From the NCBI GenBank assembly GCA_015067185.1, contig SVMZ01000004.1, positions 1-64,000 of the forward strand: DNA of 64,000 nucleotides. The letters are read 5' to 3'. The notes under the pieces are model-generated. The model was not told where the DNA came from. It saw nothing but the letters and a program-made list of their open reading frames with translations, and did no database searches. The translations under genes were made by a program, and so were the position numbers. This DNA is from Oscillospiraceae bacterium. Lineage in GTDB: Bacteria; Bacillota; Clostridia; Oscillospirales; Ruminococcaceae. Position 1 is the stretch's first letter. Each line of letters opens with the position of its first letter. Below are positions 50,455-61,630 of the stretch, in pieces.

Positions 50455-50889
50455 TTAGTGACCGCAGCTTTCACATTCTCCGCTGCAAACACTTACTTCC
50501 AGATCAACAGGGGGTTCTATTCCCTGTTTCTGATAATAATCCAGCAAAGCTGCTTTCACTGCCTGCTCAGCCAGTACAGAGCAGTGAATCTTCACCGGAG
50601 GCAGACCATCCAGCGCTTCAACAACCGCCTTGTTTGTGATGGTGAGCGCTTCATCAATGCTCTTGCCCATAATCATCTCTGTGGCCATGGAACTGGTTGC
50701 AATGGCAGCACCGCAGCCGAAGGTTTTAAATTTAACATCGGTAATGATGTTATCCTCTATTTTGAGATATATTTTCATAATATCTCCACATTTTGCATTG
50801 CCAACCTCGCCTACACCGTCAGCATCGGCAATCTCGCCGACGTTACGGGGATTAGCGAAATGATCCATTACTTTTTCCGAATACAACAT
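50455..50889 (-). CDS. iscU: Fe-S cluster scaffold IscU/NifU-like
   Basis: A 144-residue scaffold for Fe-S assembly. Ligand cysteines are in 'GNAKCGDIMKIYL', 'FKTFGCGAAIATSSM' and 'KIHCSVLAEQAV', with the Asp of 'CGD' that speeds cluster release. The tail 'VCSGECESCGH' adds three cysteines beyond the core. It follows iscS by 34 bases with GGAG before the ATG, so the two form one operon. No iscR, hscA or fdx gene is near. Confidence 0.92.
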   Translation of the reverse strand: MLYSEKVMDHFANPRNVGEIADADGVGEVGNAKCGDIMKIYLKIEDNIITDVKFKTFGCGAAIATSSMATEMIMGKSIDEALTITNKAVVEALDGLPPVKIHCSVLAEQAVKAALLDYYQKQGIEPPVDLEVSVCSGECESCGH

Positions 50890-50923
50890 AGCTATTTCTC
50901 CGTTTTCTGTCTGTATTACAAGG

Positions 50924-52108
50924 TTACTGTTCTTCTTTTATAATTTTCTCCCAAAGCGGAGACATCATTCTGAGTCTCTCTATAATCGGCGGGAGTTTTT
51001 CGAGGATGTAATCTACATCTTCTTCTGTATTATAATCATTCAGAGAGAGTCTGAGCGAACCATGGGCAATCTCAGCCGGAAGACCGATGGCAAGCAGCAC
51101 ATGGCTGGGATCCAGAGATCCTGAGGTACACGCCGAACCGGAAGAAGCTGCGATTCCGTTCATATCCAGCATCAGCAGCAGGGATTCGCCTTCAATTCCC
51201 TCAAAGGAAATGTTGACATTTCCGGGGAGACGATGATCACGGCAACCGTTGAGACGGCATCTCTTAATACCGATAATTCCATCAATCAGGCGTTCTCTCA
51301 TAGCAAGCACTTTTGCAGTACGCTCTTCCATTGTTGCGGCAGCGTATTCCATTGCCTCTCCAAGACCGACGATGCCGGCAACATTTTCGGTTCCTGCCCG
51401 TTTGGAGCGTTCCTGTCCGCCGCCATCCATAAAGACATCAATAAATACGCCTTTTCTGATATAGAGAGCACCGATTCCCTTAGGTGCGTGGAGTTTATGA
51501 CCGGAGAGGGAAAGCATATCCACCCCCAGTTCTTTTACGTTAATGGGAACGGTTCCCACAGCCTGAACGGCATCTGTATGGAAGAGAACTTTCTTCTCTT
51601 TACATATCTTTGCAATCTCAGCAATGGGCTGAATGGTTCCAATTTCATTATTGGCAAACATAATGCTGACAAGCGCTGTTTCGGGACGAATGGCAGCCTC
51701 TACATCTGCGGGAGAAACTCTGCCACCTTCATCGACACCAACCAGTGTAATCTCTGCCCCATTCTTTTTAAGAGCATTTGCTGTATGCAGAACGGCATGA
51801 TGTTCAATTTCCGAGGTAATAAAATGATTTTTCCCTTTTTTGGCAAGCCTTGACAGGGCACCTTTGATTGCCCAGTTATCGGCTTCCGAACCGCATCCTG
51901 TAAAATATATCTCAGAGGGATCGGCACCGATGGCAGCAGCCACCTTTTCCCTTGCTGTTTCTATTGCTATTTTGGATTTTCTTCCGAGAGCATAAATACT
52001 GGACGGATTTCCGTATCCTTCTTTAAGCCACGGCATCATCGCTTCCAATACTCTGTCCGATATCTGCGTTGTTGCAGCGTTATCGGCATAAACAAAACGT
52101 TCCGGCAA
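50924..52108 (-). CDS. iscS: Cysteine desulfurase IscS/NifS
   Basis: A 394-residue PLP enzyme that takes sulfur from cysteine for IscU. The PLP lysine is in '[13 protein letters not shown]' near 203, preceded by '[15 protein letters not shown]'; the catalytic Cys loop '[17 protein letters not shown]' is near 325. The start is TTG at 52108, with AGGAAG upstream. A TATAAT promoter lies about 45 bases further up. Confidence 0.95.
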   Translation of the reverse strand: MPERFVYADNAATTQISDRVLEAMMPWLKEGYGNPSSIYALGRKSKIAIETAREKVAAAIGADPSEIYFTGCGSEADNWAIKGALSRLAKKGKNHFITSEIEHHAVLHTANALKKNGAEITLVGVDEGGRVSPADVEAAIRPETALVSIMFANNEIGTIQPIAEIAKICKEKKVLFHTDAVQAVGTVPINVKELGVDMLSLSGHKLHAPKGIGALYIRKGVFIDVFMDGGGQERSKRAGTENVAGIVGLGEAMEYAAATMEERTAKVLAMRERLIDGIIGIKRCRLNGCRDHRLPGNVNISFEGIEGESLLLMLDMNGIAASSGSACTSGSLDPSHVLLAIGLPAEIAHGSLRLSLNDYNTEEDVDYILEKLPPIIERLRMMSPLWEKIIKEEQ

Positions 52109-52152
52109 TATAAAGACTTCCTTCCTGTTAGTCCTGATTTTCTAACAATACC

Positions 52153-52180
52153 ATTATAGTATATTTTTCAAAAAAATCAA
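52153..52180 (-). promoter_or_regulatory. Promoter of iscS-iscU
   Basis: Minus strand TTGATT (52180-52175), 16-base spacer, TATAAT (52158-52153). Confidence 0.7.
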
Positions 52181-52206
52181 GTGTTTTACCGTATATTGAC
52201 AAAAAG

Positions 52207-52653
52207 TTAATGATTGGCTCCATGGGCATCCCGCTGGGCAACGGCAAGCTTATCGCAACGCTCATTTTCCGCGTGCCCGTTGTGACCGCGAACCCAAATA
52301 AATTCCACAGTATGCTTCTCCAACAGCCCCAACAAAATCTCCCAGAGATCACTGTTCAATGCAGGCTCGGATTTTGTTCGCATCCATCCTTTTTCTCTCC
52401 ATCGGACAGCCCAGCCCTCATTGATCGCTCTCACAAGATATTGCGAGTCAGAATACAACTTTACCTTGCACGGCTCTTTGAGGGCAGAAAGCCCTTCGAT
52501 CGCTCCTGTTATTTCCATACGGTTGTTGGTAGTACTTTTGGCTCCCCCGGACATCTCCTTGCGGAATTCGCCATACTTCAATATTGCGGCCCATCCTCCC
52601 GGACCAGGATTACCCGAACAGGCTCCATCGGTATAAATATCAACACTTTTCAT
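52207..52653 (-). CDS. rnhA: Ribonuclease HI
   Basis: A 148-residue enzyme that cleaves RNA in RNA-DNA hybrids. The catalytic carboxylates are in '[17 protein letters not shown]' (Asp), '[13 protein letters not shown]' (Glu), 'LYSDSQYLV' (Asp) and the C-terminal 'NERCDKLAV' (Asp). The basic protrusion '[10 protein letters not shown]' is present. GGAGGAG lies before the ATG. Confidence 0.95.
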   Translation of the reverse strand: MKSVDIYTDGACSGNPGPGGWAAILKYGEFRKEMSGGAKSTTNNRMEITGAIEGLSALKEPCKVKLYSDSQYLVRAINEGWAVRWREKGWMRTKSEPALNSDLWEILLGLLEKHTVEFIWVRGHNGHAENERCDKLAVAQRDAHGANH

Positions 52654-53055
52654 TTTTTACTCCTCCGGGATCAAACCCCGCCCACTAAATACTCAAAGTA
52701 TTATTTTAATAAATAATCACAAATTTAAGCTGTTTTTATTTCTTATTAATTATATCTCACCAGTATATTTCAGTCAACAATTCCTTTATAAATATTGACA
52801 GCTTAACAAAATTTTATATCCAAATCAAAATATACTATTTGTATATATCTTTCATCTAAAACTTACCCCACGTGGACTCCGTTTTATTCTTGGCACTTTT
52901 CCGGTTCTTTTTGCAAGCTGCCTTTAAACCAGTCAATAATTTATCATAATATTCCTAAAGATTACTTCTGGCATAACCAGTCCGTTTTTTGGGACTTGCT
53001 TTTCATTATAATATACCCATAGAAACAAACCAGAAACGAAAGGACGGTTTTAACA
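52654..53055. other. AT-rich intergenic region with rnhA promoter
   Basis: It holds the rnhA promoter on the minus strand (52749-52777) and, near its right end, TATAAT at 53007-53012 as a probable -10 element for the next plus-strand gene, without a good -35 element. No other feature was seen. Confidence 0.5.
52749..52777 (-). promoter_or_regulatory. Promoter of rnhA
   Basis: Minus strand TTGACT (52777-52772), 17-base spacer, TATAAT (52754-52749). Confidence 0.8.
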
Positions 53056-53298
53056 ATGAAAATACTTTATAATGAATTTAAATCACGCAAAATGGCAGGA
53101 GAAAAGCTGTCCTTTGAGACACTGACAGATGAACAGCTCTTTCAGCTCTATGTGAAAGAAAATACCATCGCACCGATGATTGCTGATCTCTTCGATATCT
53201 CCATCAGACAATTTTCAGAGCGGAGACGCTGCCTTGGCACCACGCTCCGGGAATTAGCAATGACAGTAGAAAAAGAACGGCTTTCCCGTGCATCTTGA
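53056..53298 (+). CDS. Small protein with possible helix-turn-helix
   Basis: An 80-residue protein without a recognised family. The middle 'TIAPMIADLFDISIRQFSER' could form a helix-turn-helix with 'IADLFDIS' before the turn. AAAGGA lies upstream at some distance and TATAAT is seen at 53007. A terminator follows at 53369. It has no obvious operon partner. Confidence 0.55.
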   Translation: MKILYNEFKSRKMAGEKLSFETLTDEQLFQLYVKENTIAPMIADLFDISIRQFSERRRCLGTTLRELAMTVEKERLSRAS

Positions 53299-53368
53299 CC
53301 TCTGTTTCCTTCCCACAGACATATTGAGATATCCCCTCCCCACTTCAATCTATTATATCTCATTATGT

Positions 53369-53400
53369 AAGGCAGCCTTCAAAGGCTGCCTTTTTTATAT
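53369..53400 (+). terminator. Terminator after the small plus-strand gene
   Basis: AAGGCAGCC (53369-53377) pairs with GGCTGCCTT (53384-53392), then TTTTATAT. Confidence 0.9.
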
Positions 53401-53459
53401 ACAAAAAGTTATTTTTATATATAAATATCCTACAAGTTTATATTTTCCCAAAAAACAAT

Positions 53460-53496
53460 CCCGCCGCATCTGTTATATTCCGACAGTACGGCGGGG
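53460..53496 (-). terminator. Terminator of the feoB operon
   Basis: CCCGCCG (53460-53466) pairs with CGGCGGG (53489-53495), with an inner CTGT/ACAG pairing; the minus strand continues ATTGTTTTTT. Confidence 0.8.
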
Positions 53497-53500
53497 AAGT

Positions 53501-53659
53501 TTATTCTTTTGGTTTTTGCTGACTGCATTCTGCAGAACAACTTTCACAATGGCAGGAGCATCCCGAGCAAGTTCTGCCTGCCCACCGGTTCTTTATCATC
53601 GAGCGTACGATCAATACCACAACAACTGCCAGCAGTGTAATTATAATTACATCGCCCAT
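53501..53659 (-). CDS. FeoB-associated Cys-rich membrane peptide
   Basis: A 52-residue peptide: an N-terminal membrane helix 'VIIITLLAVVVVLIVRSMI' followed by a tail with seven Cys in 'CSGCSCHCESCSAEC'. AAAGGAG precedes the ATG by about 8 bases. The gene starts 20 bases after feoB in the same direction. This is the pattern of the FeoB-associated Cys-rich family, thought to assist ferrous iron uptake. Confidence 0.9.
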   Translation of the reverse strand: MGDVIIITLLAVVVVLIVRSMIKNRWAGRTCSGCSCHCESCSAECSQQKPKE

Positions 53660-53679
53660 ACTCAGGTCTCCTTTCCTTT

Positions 53680-55848
53680 TTACTTATTCTTTTTCTTCTC
53701 CGGAACCTGATATCCTTTTCTGAATATCAGATAGATCAGTGCCACCAGAACAAGCACTGCCAAAACAGTAAATACACTAAACACCGCTTCACCGGTGACC
53801 AAACCAATCAGCTGATATACAATCATAGATATCGCATAAGCAAATACACACATATAGGCAATGCTTCCTATTGTCCATTTCCCACTTCCCATTTCACGCT
53901 TGATTGCGCCCATAGCAGCAAAGCAGGGAGCGCACAGCAGGTTGAATATCATAAAGCTGTACGAACGAACCGGACCGAAATCGGCAGCGATCATTGCCCA
54001 TATTTCATCACCGGACTCACTCAGTTCCCCGGCAAAATTATAGAGTGTGCCAAATGTCATAACCACTTCTTCTTTGGCGATCAGACCGGTTACGGTAGCC
54101 ACTGTAGCTTTCCAGGCCATGTCTCCCATCCAGCCAAGCGGATAGAACAACCATGCAAACACTTTACCGACTGCAGCAAGCAGCGACTCGTTGCTGTCTG
54201 ACACCACTGTAAAAGAGCCATCTATAAAACCATAGCTCTGGAAGAACCACAAAACGATGGAGCTGAGAAGAACGATGGTAAATGCCCTCTTCACAAAATC
54301 CCATCCGCGATCCAGTGTAGATCTTGCAATATTGCGGGGCGAAGGCATGTGGTAGGCTGGCAGTTCCATAACAAATGGAGCTGCTTTACCGGCAAATGTC
54401 TTAAACTTTTTCAAAATCACACCAGAAATAACAACGGCAGAGACACCGATGAAAAAGGCTGATGTGGCAACCAATGGCGAATTTCCAAACACAGCGCCGG
54501 CAAACAGACCAATAATTGGCATTTTGGCTCCGCAAGGGATGAATCCGGTGGTCATAACAGTAATTTTGCGGTCATTTTCCTGCTCAATGGTACGGGATGC
54601 AAGAATTCCCGGCACACCACAGCCTGTGGCAACCAACATGGGGATAATAGATTTACCAGAAAGTCCAAATTTACGCAGGATCCTGTCCATAATAAATGCC
54701 ACACGGGACATATAACCAATATCCTCGAGAATGGAAAGGAGCAGTGAAAGCACTAAAATCTGCGGTACAAACCCCAGAACTGCACCGACACCCGCCACAA
54801 TACCGTCCATAATCAAACCATACAACCACCCACTGACACCAAGGGCACCCAATATCGTCTCAAACAAGGCAGGAATCCACTCGCCAAACAGCACATCATT
54901 AGCCCAATCTGTTGCTATTGTTCCAATAGAAAACGGAAAACTTCCCATGGCAATGGCGTACATTAAAAACATCACACAGGCAAAAATAGGCAATGCCAAC
55001 ACACGGTCTGTTACGATCCTGTCTATCTTGTCCGATACACTCATTGCATTTTTAGAAGCCTTCTTCTTTACAGCTTTTTCAACGACACCGACAATATAAT
55101 CATAACGTTGGTCGGCGATGATACTTTCGGCATCATCGTCCAATTCCTTTTCGCAGTCGGAAATATGTTTTTCCAGATGTGTAAGCGTGACTTCGTCCAG
55201 TTCCATTTCTTTCTGAACCATTTCATCCCGTTCAAAAAGCTTGATTGCATACCAGCGCAGATAATTGCTTTCTATTTTTCCCTCAATGGATTCTTCAATA
55301 TGGGCAAGGGCATGCTCTACACTCCCGTTGAACACATGCGGTTTTTCATCATGAATATGATTTCTCGCAAGCTCTACGGCTTTTTCTGCTGCTGCCATAC
55401 CGCCCTCACCTTTCAGGGCGCTGATTTCCATACAGGGACATCCCAGTCCCTTACTGAGCTTTTCCAGGTCTATAGAATCTCCTCTTTTGCGGACGAGATC
55501 AATCATATTAACTGCAATAACAACCGGATGCCCAAGCTCGATGAGCTGTGTGGTCAGGTAGAGATTTCTTTCAATATTGGTGCCATCTACAATATTGAGA
55601 ATGGCATCGGGGTGTTCCCCCACCAGGTATGTACGGGTCACCACTTCTTCCGGCGAATATGGCGACAAAGAATATATGCCCGGAAGATCCTGAATGGTTA
55701 CATCCGAATATCCTTTCAGTTTTCCCTCTTTTTTCTCAACAGTAACACCGGGCCAGTTGCCTACATATTGGTTTGATCCGGTGAGTGCATTAAACAGGGT
55801 TGTTTTTCCGCTGTTTGGATTTCCCGCCAATGCAATTTTGATATCCAT
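53680..55848 (-). CDS. feoB: Ferrous iron transporter FeoB
   Basis: A 722-residue Fe2+ transporter with an N-terminal GTPase and a polytopic domain. G1 is 'GNPNSGKTTLFNALTG', G2/G3 include 'NWPGVTVEKKEG' and 'IQDLPGIYSLSPYS', G4 'VIAVNMIDL'. The membrane part has the paired gate motifs 'PMLVATGCGVPGILASRT' and 'FNLLCAPCFAAMGAIKRE'. AAAGGAA lies before the ATG. No feoA gene lies upstream or is fused; the Cys-rich peptide follows. Confidence 0.95.
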   Translation of the reverse strand: MDIKIALAGNPNSGKTTLFNALTGSNQYVGNWPGVTVEKKEGKLKGYSDVTIQDLPGIYSLSPYSPEEVVTRTYLVGEHPDAILNIVDGTNIERNLYLTTQLIELGHPVVIAVNMIDLVRKRGDSIDLEKLSKGLGCPCMEISALKGEGGMAAAEKAVELARNHIHDEKPHVFNGSVEHALAHIEESIEGKIESNYLRWYAIKLFERDEMVQKEMELDEVTLTHLEKHISDCEKELDDDAESIIADQRYDYIVGVVEKAVKKKASKNAMSVSDKIDRIVTDRVLALPIFACVMFLMYAIAMGSFPFSIGTIATDWANDVLFGEWIPALFETILGALGVSGWLYGLIMDGIVAGVGAVLGFVPQILVLSLLLSILEDIGYMSRVAFIMDRILRKFGLSGKSIIPMLVATGCGVPGILASRTIEQENDRKITVMTTGFIPCGAKMPIIGLFAGAVFGNSPLVATSAFFIGVSAVVISGVILKKFKTFAGKAAPFVMELPAYHMPSPRNIARSTLDRGWDFVKRAFTIVLLSSIVLWFFQSYGFIDGSFTVVSDSNESLLAAVGKVFAWLFYPLGWMGDMAWKATVATVTGLIAKEEVVMTFGTLYNFAGELSESGDEIWAMIAADFGPVRSYSFMIFNLLCAPCFAAMGAIKREMGSGKWTIGSIAYMCVFAYAISMIVYQLIGLVTGEAVFSVFTVLAVLVLVALIYLIFRKGYQVPEKKKNK

Positions 55849-55963
55849 ATCTGTTTCCTTTCTTCTGAATATCGATGGCTTTCCATTCCGCCAAGTCTAT
55901 ATCAATTCTGCACCACCATTGAATATACAGTGCAGGGTTATTTTCTTCATATCCAACCAATTC

Positions 55964-56009
55964 AAAAAGGCAAGAAAAGAGGGAATGAGCCCTCTTTTTT
56001 CTTGCCTTG
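55964..56009 (-). terminator. Terminator after the DUF1015 gene
   Basis: AAGGCAAGAAAAGAGGG pairs with CCCTCTTTTTTCTTGCCTT across a short loop; T residues follow on the minus strand. Confidence 0.85.
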
Positions 56010-56076
56010 CCATTAGAAACAATGGGTTACCATCCTTGAAATACACAAGGCATTTGGTATTTTCTTTTTGGGTTCT

Positions 56077-57345
56077 TTACTTAATCTTTCTTGCTTCCAG
56101 ATAGAAGCGCTTATCATGAGCATGCCCCATGGAGAATGTTTTTCTGGGCAGTGCACCGTCAAGAATGACTGTGGGATACAGTTCGGATTTGCTGATATTG
56201 GGAAGCAGGAAGCCAATATTGCCCAGGTTAGAGCTGAGAGATCTGACAACATCATCACCATGGATGTAATCGATACGTCCGCCATATTTCTTGGTATAGA
56301 AATCGAGGAAAGACTGAAGAGAACCTACAGTCAGATTGGAAGACGGATTTTTGATTTTAATGCTGCCTGCACCGGTTGCTGTCACATAGGTGAAACACTG
56401 TCCATCCGATTCATCTGTGGAAATATCATAATACTTACTGAGCTCACTCAGCAGATGCGCGGTATTGACATCAAATACCACGCGGTGGATAGGCTCAAAA
56501 CCAAGGGAGGTATCGTGGAGATTGACCAACTCAACAAGAGCATATCTTGCGGGATGATCTGCCCACTCTTCCTCGGGAATGGTTGCCTTCACCTGCTCAT
56601 AGCACTCTTTGGCTGTTGCCAGAGAGTGGTTGCCATCGCCGACAGCAAAGAGAAGTACTCCCTTATCGGATACATTATACTTCTTATCAAAATTCTCTTT
56701 GTCTGCAAGTTTGGTCAGAGCGGCAGAGATGTTTTCCGTCTCACTGTTGGCAAGATAGCCTGCAATGTGACCTCCTCCCAGCATGAGGTCAAAGTCATAG
56801 ACTTTCTCAAAACTTTCTTTCTTTATGGAAAGAGGCTCAATAACTGTGCATTTCGGGTCATCAATGAGCAGCATGATATGGGGAATTTCAAGAGAAGCAT
56901 TTTTTCTGATAGCAACTCTGGGCGGAATTCTCTCAAGAACGGTTCCCTCTGTTGCACGAACCTCAGACTGAGAGCCGGGCATATAGTTATATTTTTCAAG
57001 ATCAACTTTTCCGATCAGACCTTTTCTTGTGGTTCCATCGGCAAGGGTACGCTCAATATAGATAAAGCTGTCGGTATATTTTTTGAAGAGACCAGATTCC
57101 AGATAATCATCCATAGAGGAATTGATCTTCTCTATGCGTTCTTCTTTTCCCTCTTTTTCGAGATATATTTCAGGAAAAGTAATACGAAGTGCGGAAGGAG
57201 CATCGCCGACAATGGCTTCTGCCTTCTCCCAATATGCCGGTTCAGAGGTATACTGGTCGCAGGCAACAACACTCCATGCGGAAAGATTGCATTTTTCGCC
57301 GGACGGGATGAGAATATCGGCAGGAAGAAATGTTTTGTTCATCAT
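56077..57345 (-). CDS. DUF1015 family protein
   Basis: A 422-residue soluble protein of the DUF1015 family: 'WSVVACDQYTSEPAYWEKAE', 'GTVLERIPPRVAIRKNA', and the conserved 'LLFAVGDGNHSLATAKECYE'. The family is widespread near serine biosynthesis genes, but its reaction is not established in this context. ATG at 57345 follows GGAG by 9 bases; a TTG start 15 bases earlier would overlap the binding site. It lies downstream of gap with a terminator between. Confidence 0.88.
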   Translation of the reverse strand: MMNKTFLPADILIPSGEKCNLSAWSVVACDQYTSEPAYWEKAEAIVGDAPSALRITFPEIYLEKEGKEERIEKINSSMDDYLESGLFKKYTDSFIYIERTLADGTTRKGLIGKVDLEKYNYMPGSQSEVRATEGTVLERIPPRVAIRKNASLEIPHIMLLIDDPKCTVIEPLSIKKESFEKVYDFDLMLGGGHIAGYLANSETENISAALTKLADKENFDKKYNVSDKGVLLFAVGDGNHSLATAKECYEQVKATIPEEEWADHPARYALVELVNLHDTSLGFEPIHRVVFDVNTAHLLSELSKYYDISTDESDGQCFTYVTATGAGSIKIKNPSSNLTVGSLQSFLDFYTKKYGGRIDYIHGDDVVRSLSSNLGNIGFLLPNISKSELYPTVILDGALPRKTFSMGHAHDKRFYLEARKIK

Positions 57346-57364
57346 ATCTATTATCTCCAAAAAT

Positions 57365-57396
57365 AAAGGACGGATAGAATTTATATCCGCCCTTTA
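57365..57396 (-). terminator. Terminator of the gap gene
   Basis: AAAGGACGGATA (57365-57376) pairs with TATCCGCCCTTT (ends 57396 or one before), with one mismatch; the minus strand continues ATTTTTGG. Confidence 0.8.
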
Positions 57397-57414
57397 ATAA
57401 AATGTGGTCTGAAA

Positions 57415-58440
<1,026 letters not shown>

Positions 58441-58649
58441 TTACCTCCAATTATTTTTACCTAACTTTATTTTATACCAAAATTTATTGATATACAATAC
58501 CCTGCGGCCAATTAAAAGAAACTTTTAGTTTTTGCAGTATTTTTCAATAAGAAACCCAACTTTTTTTAGTCAATTTTCCACTGAAAAATAAGCATTTTTT
58601 CCCTTTTATTTCCTTTACCGGCCACACTCTAAAAACAGTAAGGCTTTAA

Positions 58650-60452
58650 TCAGTCGGTCTTAAGCACTGCGATGAATGCTTCCGGCGGAATTTCCACCGA
58701 GCCGAACTGACGCATACGCTTTTTACCTTCCTTCTGCTTCTCAAGCAGCTTTTTCTTACGGGTAATATCACCGCCGTAGCACTTAGCCAAAACATCTTTA
58801 CGCATGGCTTTAACCGTCTCTCGGGCAATGACCTTTCCGCCGATAGCCGCCTGAATGGGAATTTCAAACAACTGTCTCGGAATGTGTTCCTTCAGTTTTT
58901 CCACCATATTTCTTGCCCGCGGATAGGCTTTATCCGCATGAACAATAAAGGAAAGCGCGTCCACCATGTCTCCATTGAGCAGAATATCCAGCTTGATCAG
59001 CCTGGCATCCCGGTAATCGGAAAGCTCATAGTCAAAGGAAGCATATCCTTTTGTACGGGATTTGAGTGAGTCAAAGAAATCGTAGATGATCTCGTTGAGG
59101 GGCAGCTCATAATGCAGCTCCACGCGCTGCGCATCCAGATATTTGGTATCTTTAAAGATACCTCTTCTCTCCTGGCACAATTCCATAATAGAACCAATAT
59201 ACTGTGTCGGAGTAAAGATATTTGCATTGACAAACGGTTCCTCCGCCGAAAGAATAGTCGCGGGATCAGGATAGTTTGTCGGGTTGTCAATTTCAACCAC
59301 TTCCCCATTTGTGAGATAGAGCTTATACACAACACTGGGGGCTGTGGTGATAATATCGAGGTTGTATTCTCTCTCCAGACGCTCTTCAATGATCTCCATA
59401 TGCAGCAAGCCAAGGAAGCCGCAGCGGAAACCAAATCCGAGTGCTACCGATGTCTCCGGCTCAAAGGAGAGCGCGGCATCGTTGAGTTTCAGTTTTTCAA
59501 GCGCATCGCGGAGATCGGGATACTTGGCTCCGTCCAGCGGATAGATACCGGAGAACACCATGGGCAGAACTTCACGGTAGCCGGGCAGAGGCTCATCTGC
59601 AGGTTTCTCCGCCATGGTGATGGTATCACCTACCGCTACATCTCCCAGCGTTTTGATACTGGCGGTAATATATCCTACCTCTCCGGCTGTTAGTTCATCG
59701 GCCGGCACCAGATTGGTGGCTCCCATATATCCGACTTCCACAACAGAATATTCGGCACCGGATGCCATCATTTTGATAGTATCCCCTGTCTTTACCGAGC
59801 CCTCGACCACTCTTACATAGGTAATAACACCTTTATAGCTGTCATAGCAGGAATCGAAAATCAGTGCTTTCAACGGTGCATCTTTTTCTCCCGTTGGTGC
59901 AGGAATGTCATTAACAATCAGCTCCAGCACTTCTTCGATGTTGATTCCGGTTTTCGCGGACACCTTTGGTGCATCCATCGCCGGAAGACCGATGATATCC
60001 TCGATCTCATGAGCAACACGCTCCGGTTCTGCAGCAGGGAGATCGATTTTATTGATGACCGGCAGCACTTCCAGATCATGCTCTATGGCAAGGAAGGTAT
60101 TGGCCAGTGTCTGTGCCTCAATTCCCTGAGAAGCATCCACCACCAGCAGCGCACCTTCGCAGGCAGCAAGAGAACGGGAAACCTCATAGTTGAAGTCCAC
60201 GTGTCCCGGTGTGTCAATCAGGTTGAGCACATAGGTTTCACCATCTTTGGCAGTATAATTCATTCGCACGGCACGCGCTTTGATGGTAATACCTCTCTCT
60301 TTCTCGATATCCATATTATCAAGAAGCTGCTCTTCCATATCACGCAGTGCAACCGCTTCTGTTTTTTCCAGAATACGGTCTGCCAGCGTAGATTTACCAT
60401 GATCTATGTGTGCGATAATACAAAAGTTTCTTATTTTTGAAAGATCAGTCAA
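58650..60452 (-). CDS. lepA: Elongation factor 4 (LepA)
   Basis: A 600-residue translational GTPase that back-translocates or remodels ribosomes. G1 is '[14 protein letters not shown]', G3 '[17 protein letters not shown]', G4 '[10 protein letters not shown]'. The LepA-specific C-terminal domain ends '[20 protein letters not shown]'. The start is TTG at 60452, with GGAGG 8 bases upstream. It follows the aldo/keto reductase gene by 30 bases in what looks like one operon. Confidence 0.97.
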   Translation of the reverse strand: MTDLSKIRNFCIIAHIDHGKSTLADRILEKTEAVALRDMEEQLLDNMDIEKERGITIKARAVRMNYTAKDGETYVLNLIDTPGHVDFNYEVSRSLAACEGALLVVDASQGIEAQTLANTFLAIEHDLEVLPVINKIDLPAAEPERVAHEIEDIIGLPAMDAPKVSAKTGINIEEVLELIVNDIPAPTGEKDAPLKALIFDSCYDSYKGVITYVRVVEGSVKTGDTIKMMASGAEYSVVEVGYMGATNLVPADELTAGEVGYITASIKTLGDVAVGDTITMAEKPADEPLPGYREVLPMVFSGIYPLDGAKYPDLRDALEKLKLNDAALSFEPETSVALGFGFRCGFLGLLHMEIIEERLEREYNLDIITTAPSVVYKLYLTNGEVVEIDNPTNYPDPATILSAEEPFVNANIFTPTQYIGSIMELCQERRGIFKDTKYLDAQRVELHYELPLNEIIYDFFDSLKSRTKGYASFDYELSDYRDARLIKLDILLNGDMVDALSFIVHADKAYPRARNMVEKLKEHIPRQLFEIPIQAAIGGKVIARETVKAMRKDVLAKCYGGDITRKKKLLEKQKEGKKRMRQFGSVEIPPEAFIAVLKTD

Positions 60453-60482
60453 TGTCTGTTCCTCCGGGTATTTATATGTGGA

Positions 60483-61595
60483 TCATGCTCTGCGGGCAGC
60501 GATGTAGGCGAGAATATCCGGAATATTGATCATCTGCGGGCACATCTTGACACATTTTCCGCAGGCAATACAATCCTTTTCACGGTGTCCTTCCTCTATT
60601 TCAGCGTAGCTGTTTTTGTAAGCTTCTCCATCGCCGCTGGCTTTATAATCATTAAATGCAGCAAAAATTTTCGGAATAGCAATCTGCTTGGGACATACGT
60701 CACAATAGTTGCAGGCTGTGCAGGGTACTGCTCCCTGCTCCATCAAACGGTCGGTAATTTCTTCGGTAACGCGCATTTCTTCCGCTGTCAACGGTTTCAG
60801 TTCATCAAAGGTGTTCAGATTATCCTCTACCTGCTCCATATTGGACATACCGCTCAGGATACAGATAACATTCTTCAGCTGGCCAATCCAACGGAAGGCA
60901 ACAGCGGCATTGCTGCCGTCAGTAACAGCCTGCAGCTTATCTGAGAAGATTTTAGGCAGATTTTGCAGTCTTCCTCCGCGTACCGGCTCCATAATGATAA
61001 CGGGAATATCTCTCTCCTCCAGAATTTCATACATCTTTTTGGCATCGATCAGTTTCCAATCCAGATAGTTGAGCTGAATCTGCACGAAGTCCGGCTTCCA
61101 CTTATCTACTACTTTCTCCAACACTTCAGGGGTATCATGGAAAGAGAAGCCAAGATGACGGAATTTTCCTGTTTTCTGAATCTCTCTGAGACGCTCAAAG
61201 GCACCCAGTTTTTCAAAATTTTCAAAATGATCGTTGTTGACAGCATGGACAAGATAAAAATCAAAATATTCCTGTTTTGTCTTTTTCAGCTGTTCATCCA
61301 ACAGCCTGTCCACATCAGCCAGCTCTTTTACATACCACGAGGGGAGCTTATCGGCGAGATAATAACTTTCGCGGGGATATTTTGCAAGTGCTTCTCCGAA
61401 GAAATACTCGGAATCGCCGCCGTGATAACCGTATGCCGTATCAAAATAGTTCACACCATTTTTATACGCCCGATCAATCATTGCTTTAGATTCTCTTCTT
61501 GCAATTTTCTTATCTTTGCGGATAGGAAATCTCATACCTCCAAAACCAAGCATAGAGGTCTTTGTGCCAAGTTTTTCAAATTCACGGTATTTCAT
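60483..61595 (-). CDS. Aldo/keto reductase with C-terminal 4Fe-4S domain
   Basis: A 370-residue protein: an aldo/keto reductase barrel with 'GVNYFDTAYGYHGGDSE' (catalytic Asp and Tyr), 'FYLVHAVNND' and 'IPVIIMEPVRGGRL', then a ferredoxin-like end. Cys motifs are 'CTACNYCDVCPKQIAIP' and 'CIACGKCVKMCPQ', fitting one or two Fe-S clusters. This fused form is typical of anaerobes, with electrons likely from reduced ferredoxin or NADPH. GGAGGAG lies before the ATG. Confidence 0.93.
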   Translation of the reverse strand: MKYREFEKLGTKTSMLGFGGMRFPIRKDKKIARRESKAMIDRAYKNGVNYFDTAYGYHGGDSEYFFGEALAKYPRESYYLADKLPSWYVKELADVDRLLDEQLKKTKQEYFDFYLVHAVNNDHFENFEKLGAFERLREIQKTGKFRHLGFSFHDTPEVLEKVVDKWKPDFVQIQLNYLDWKLIDAKKMYEILEERDIPVIIMEPVRGGRLQNLPKIFSDKLQAVTDGSNAAVAFRWIGQLKNVICILSGMSNMEQVEDNLNTFDELKPLTAEEMRVTEEITDRLMEQGAVPCTACNYCDVCPKQIAIPKIFAAFNDYKASGDGEAYKNSYAEIEEGHREKDCIACGKCVKMCPQMINIPDILAYIAARRA

Positions 61596-61630
61596 TGATT
61601 GCTCCTCCTTAACAGTATCTTTTCAGGCTA

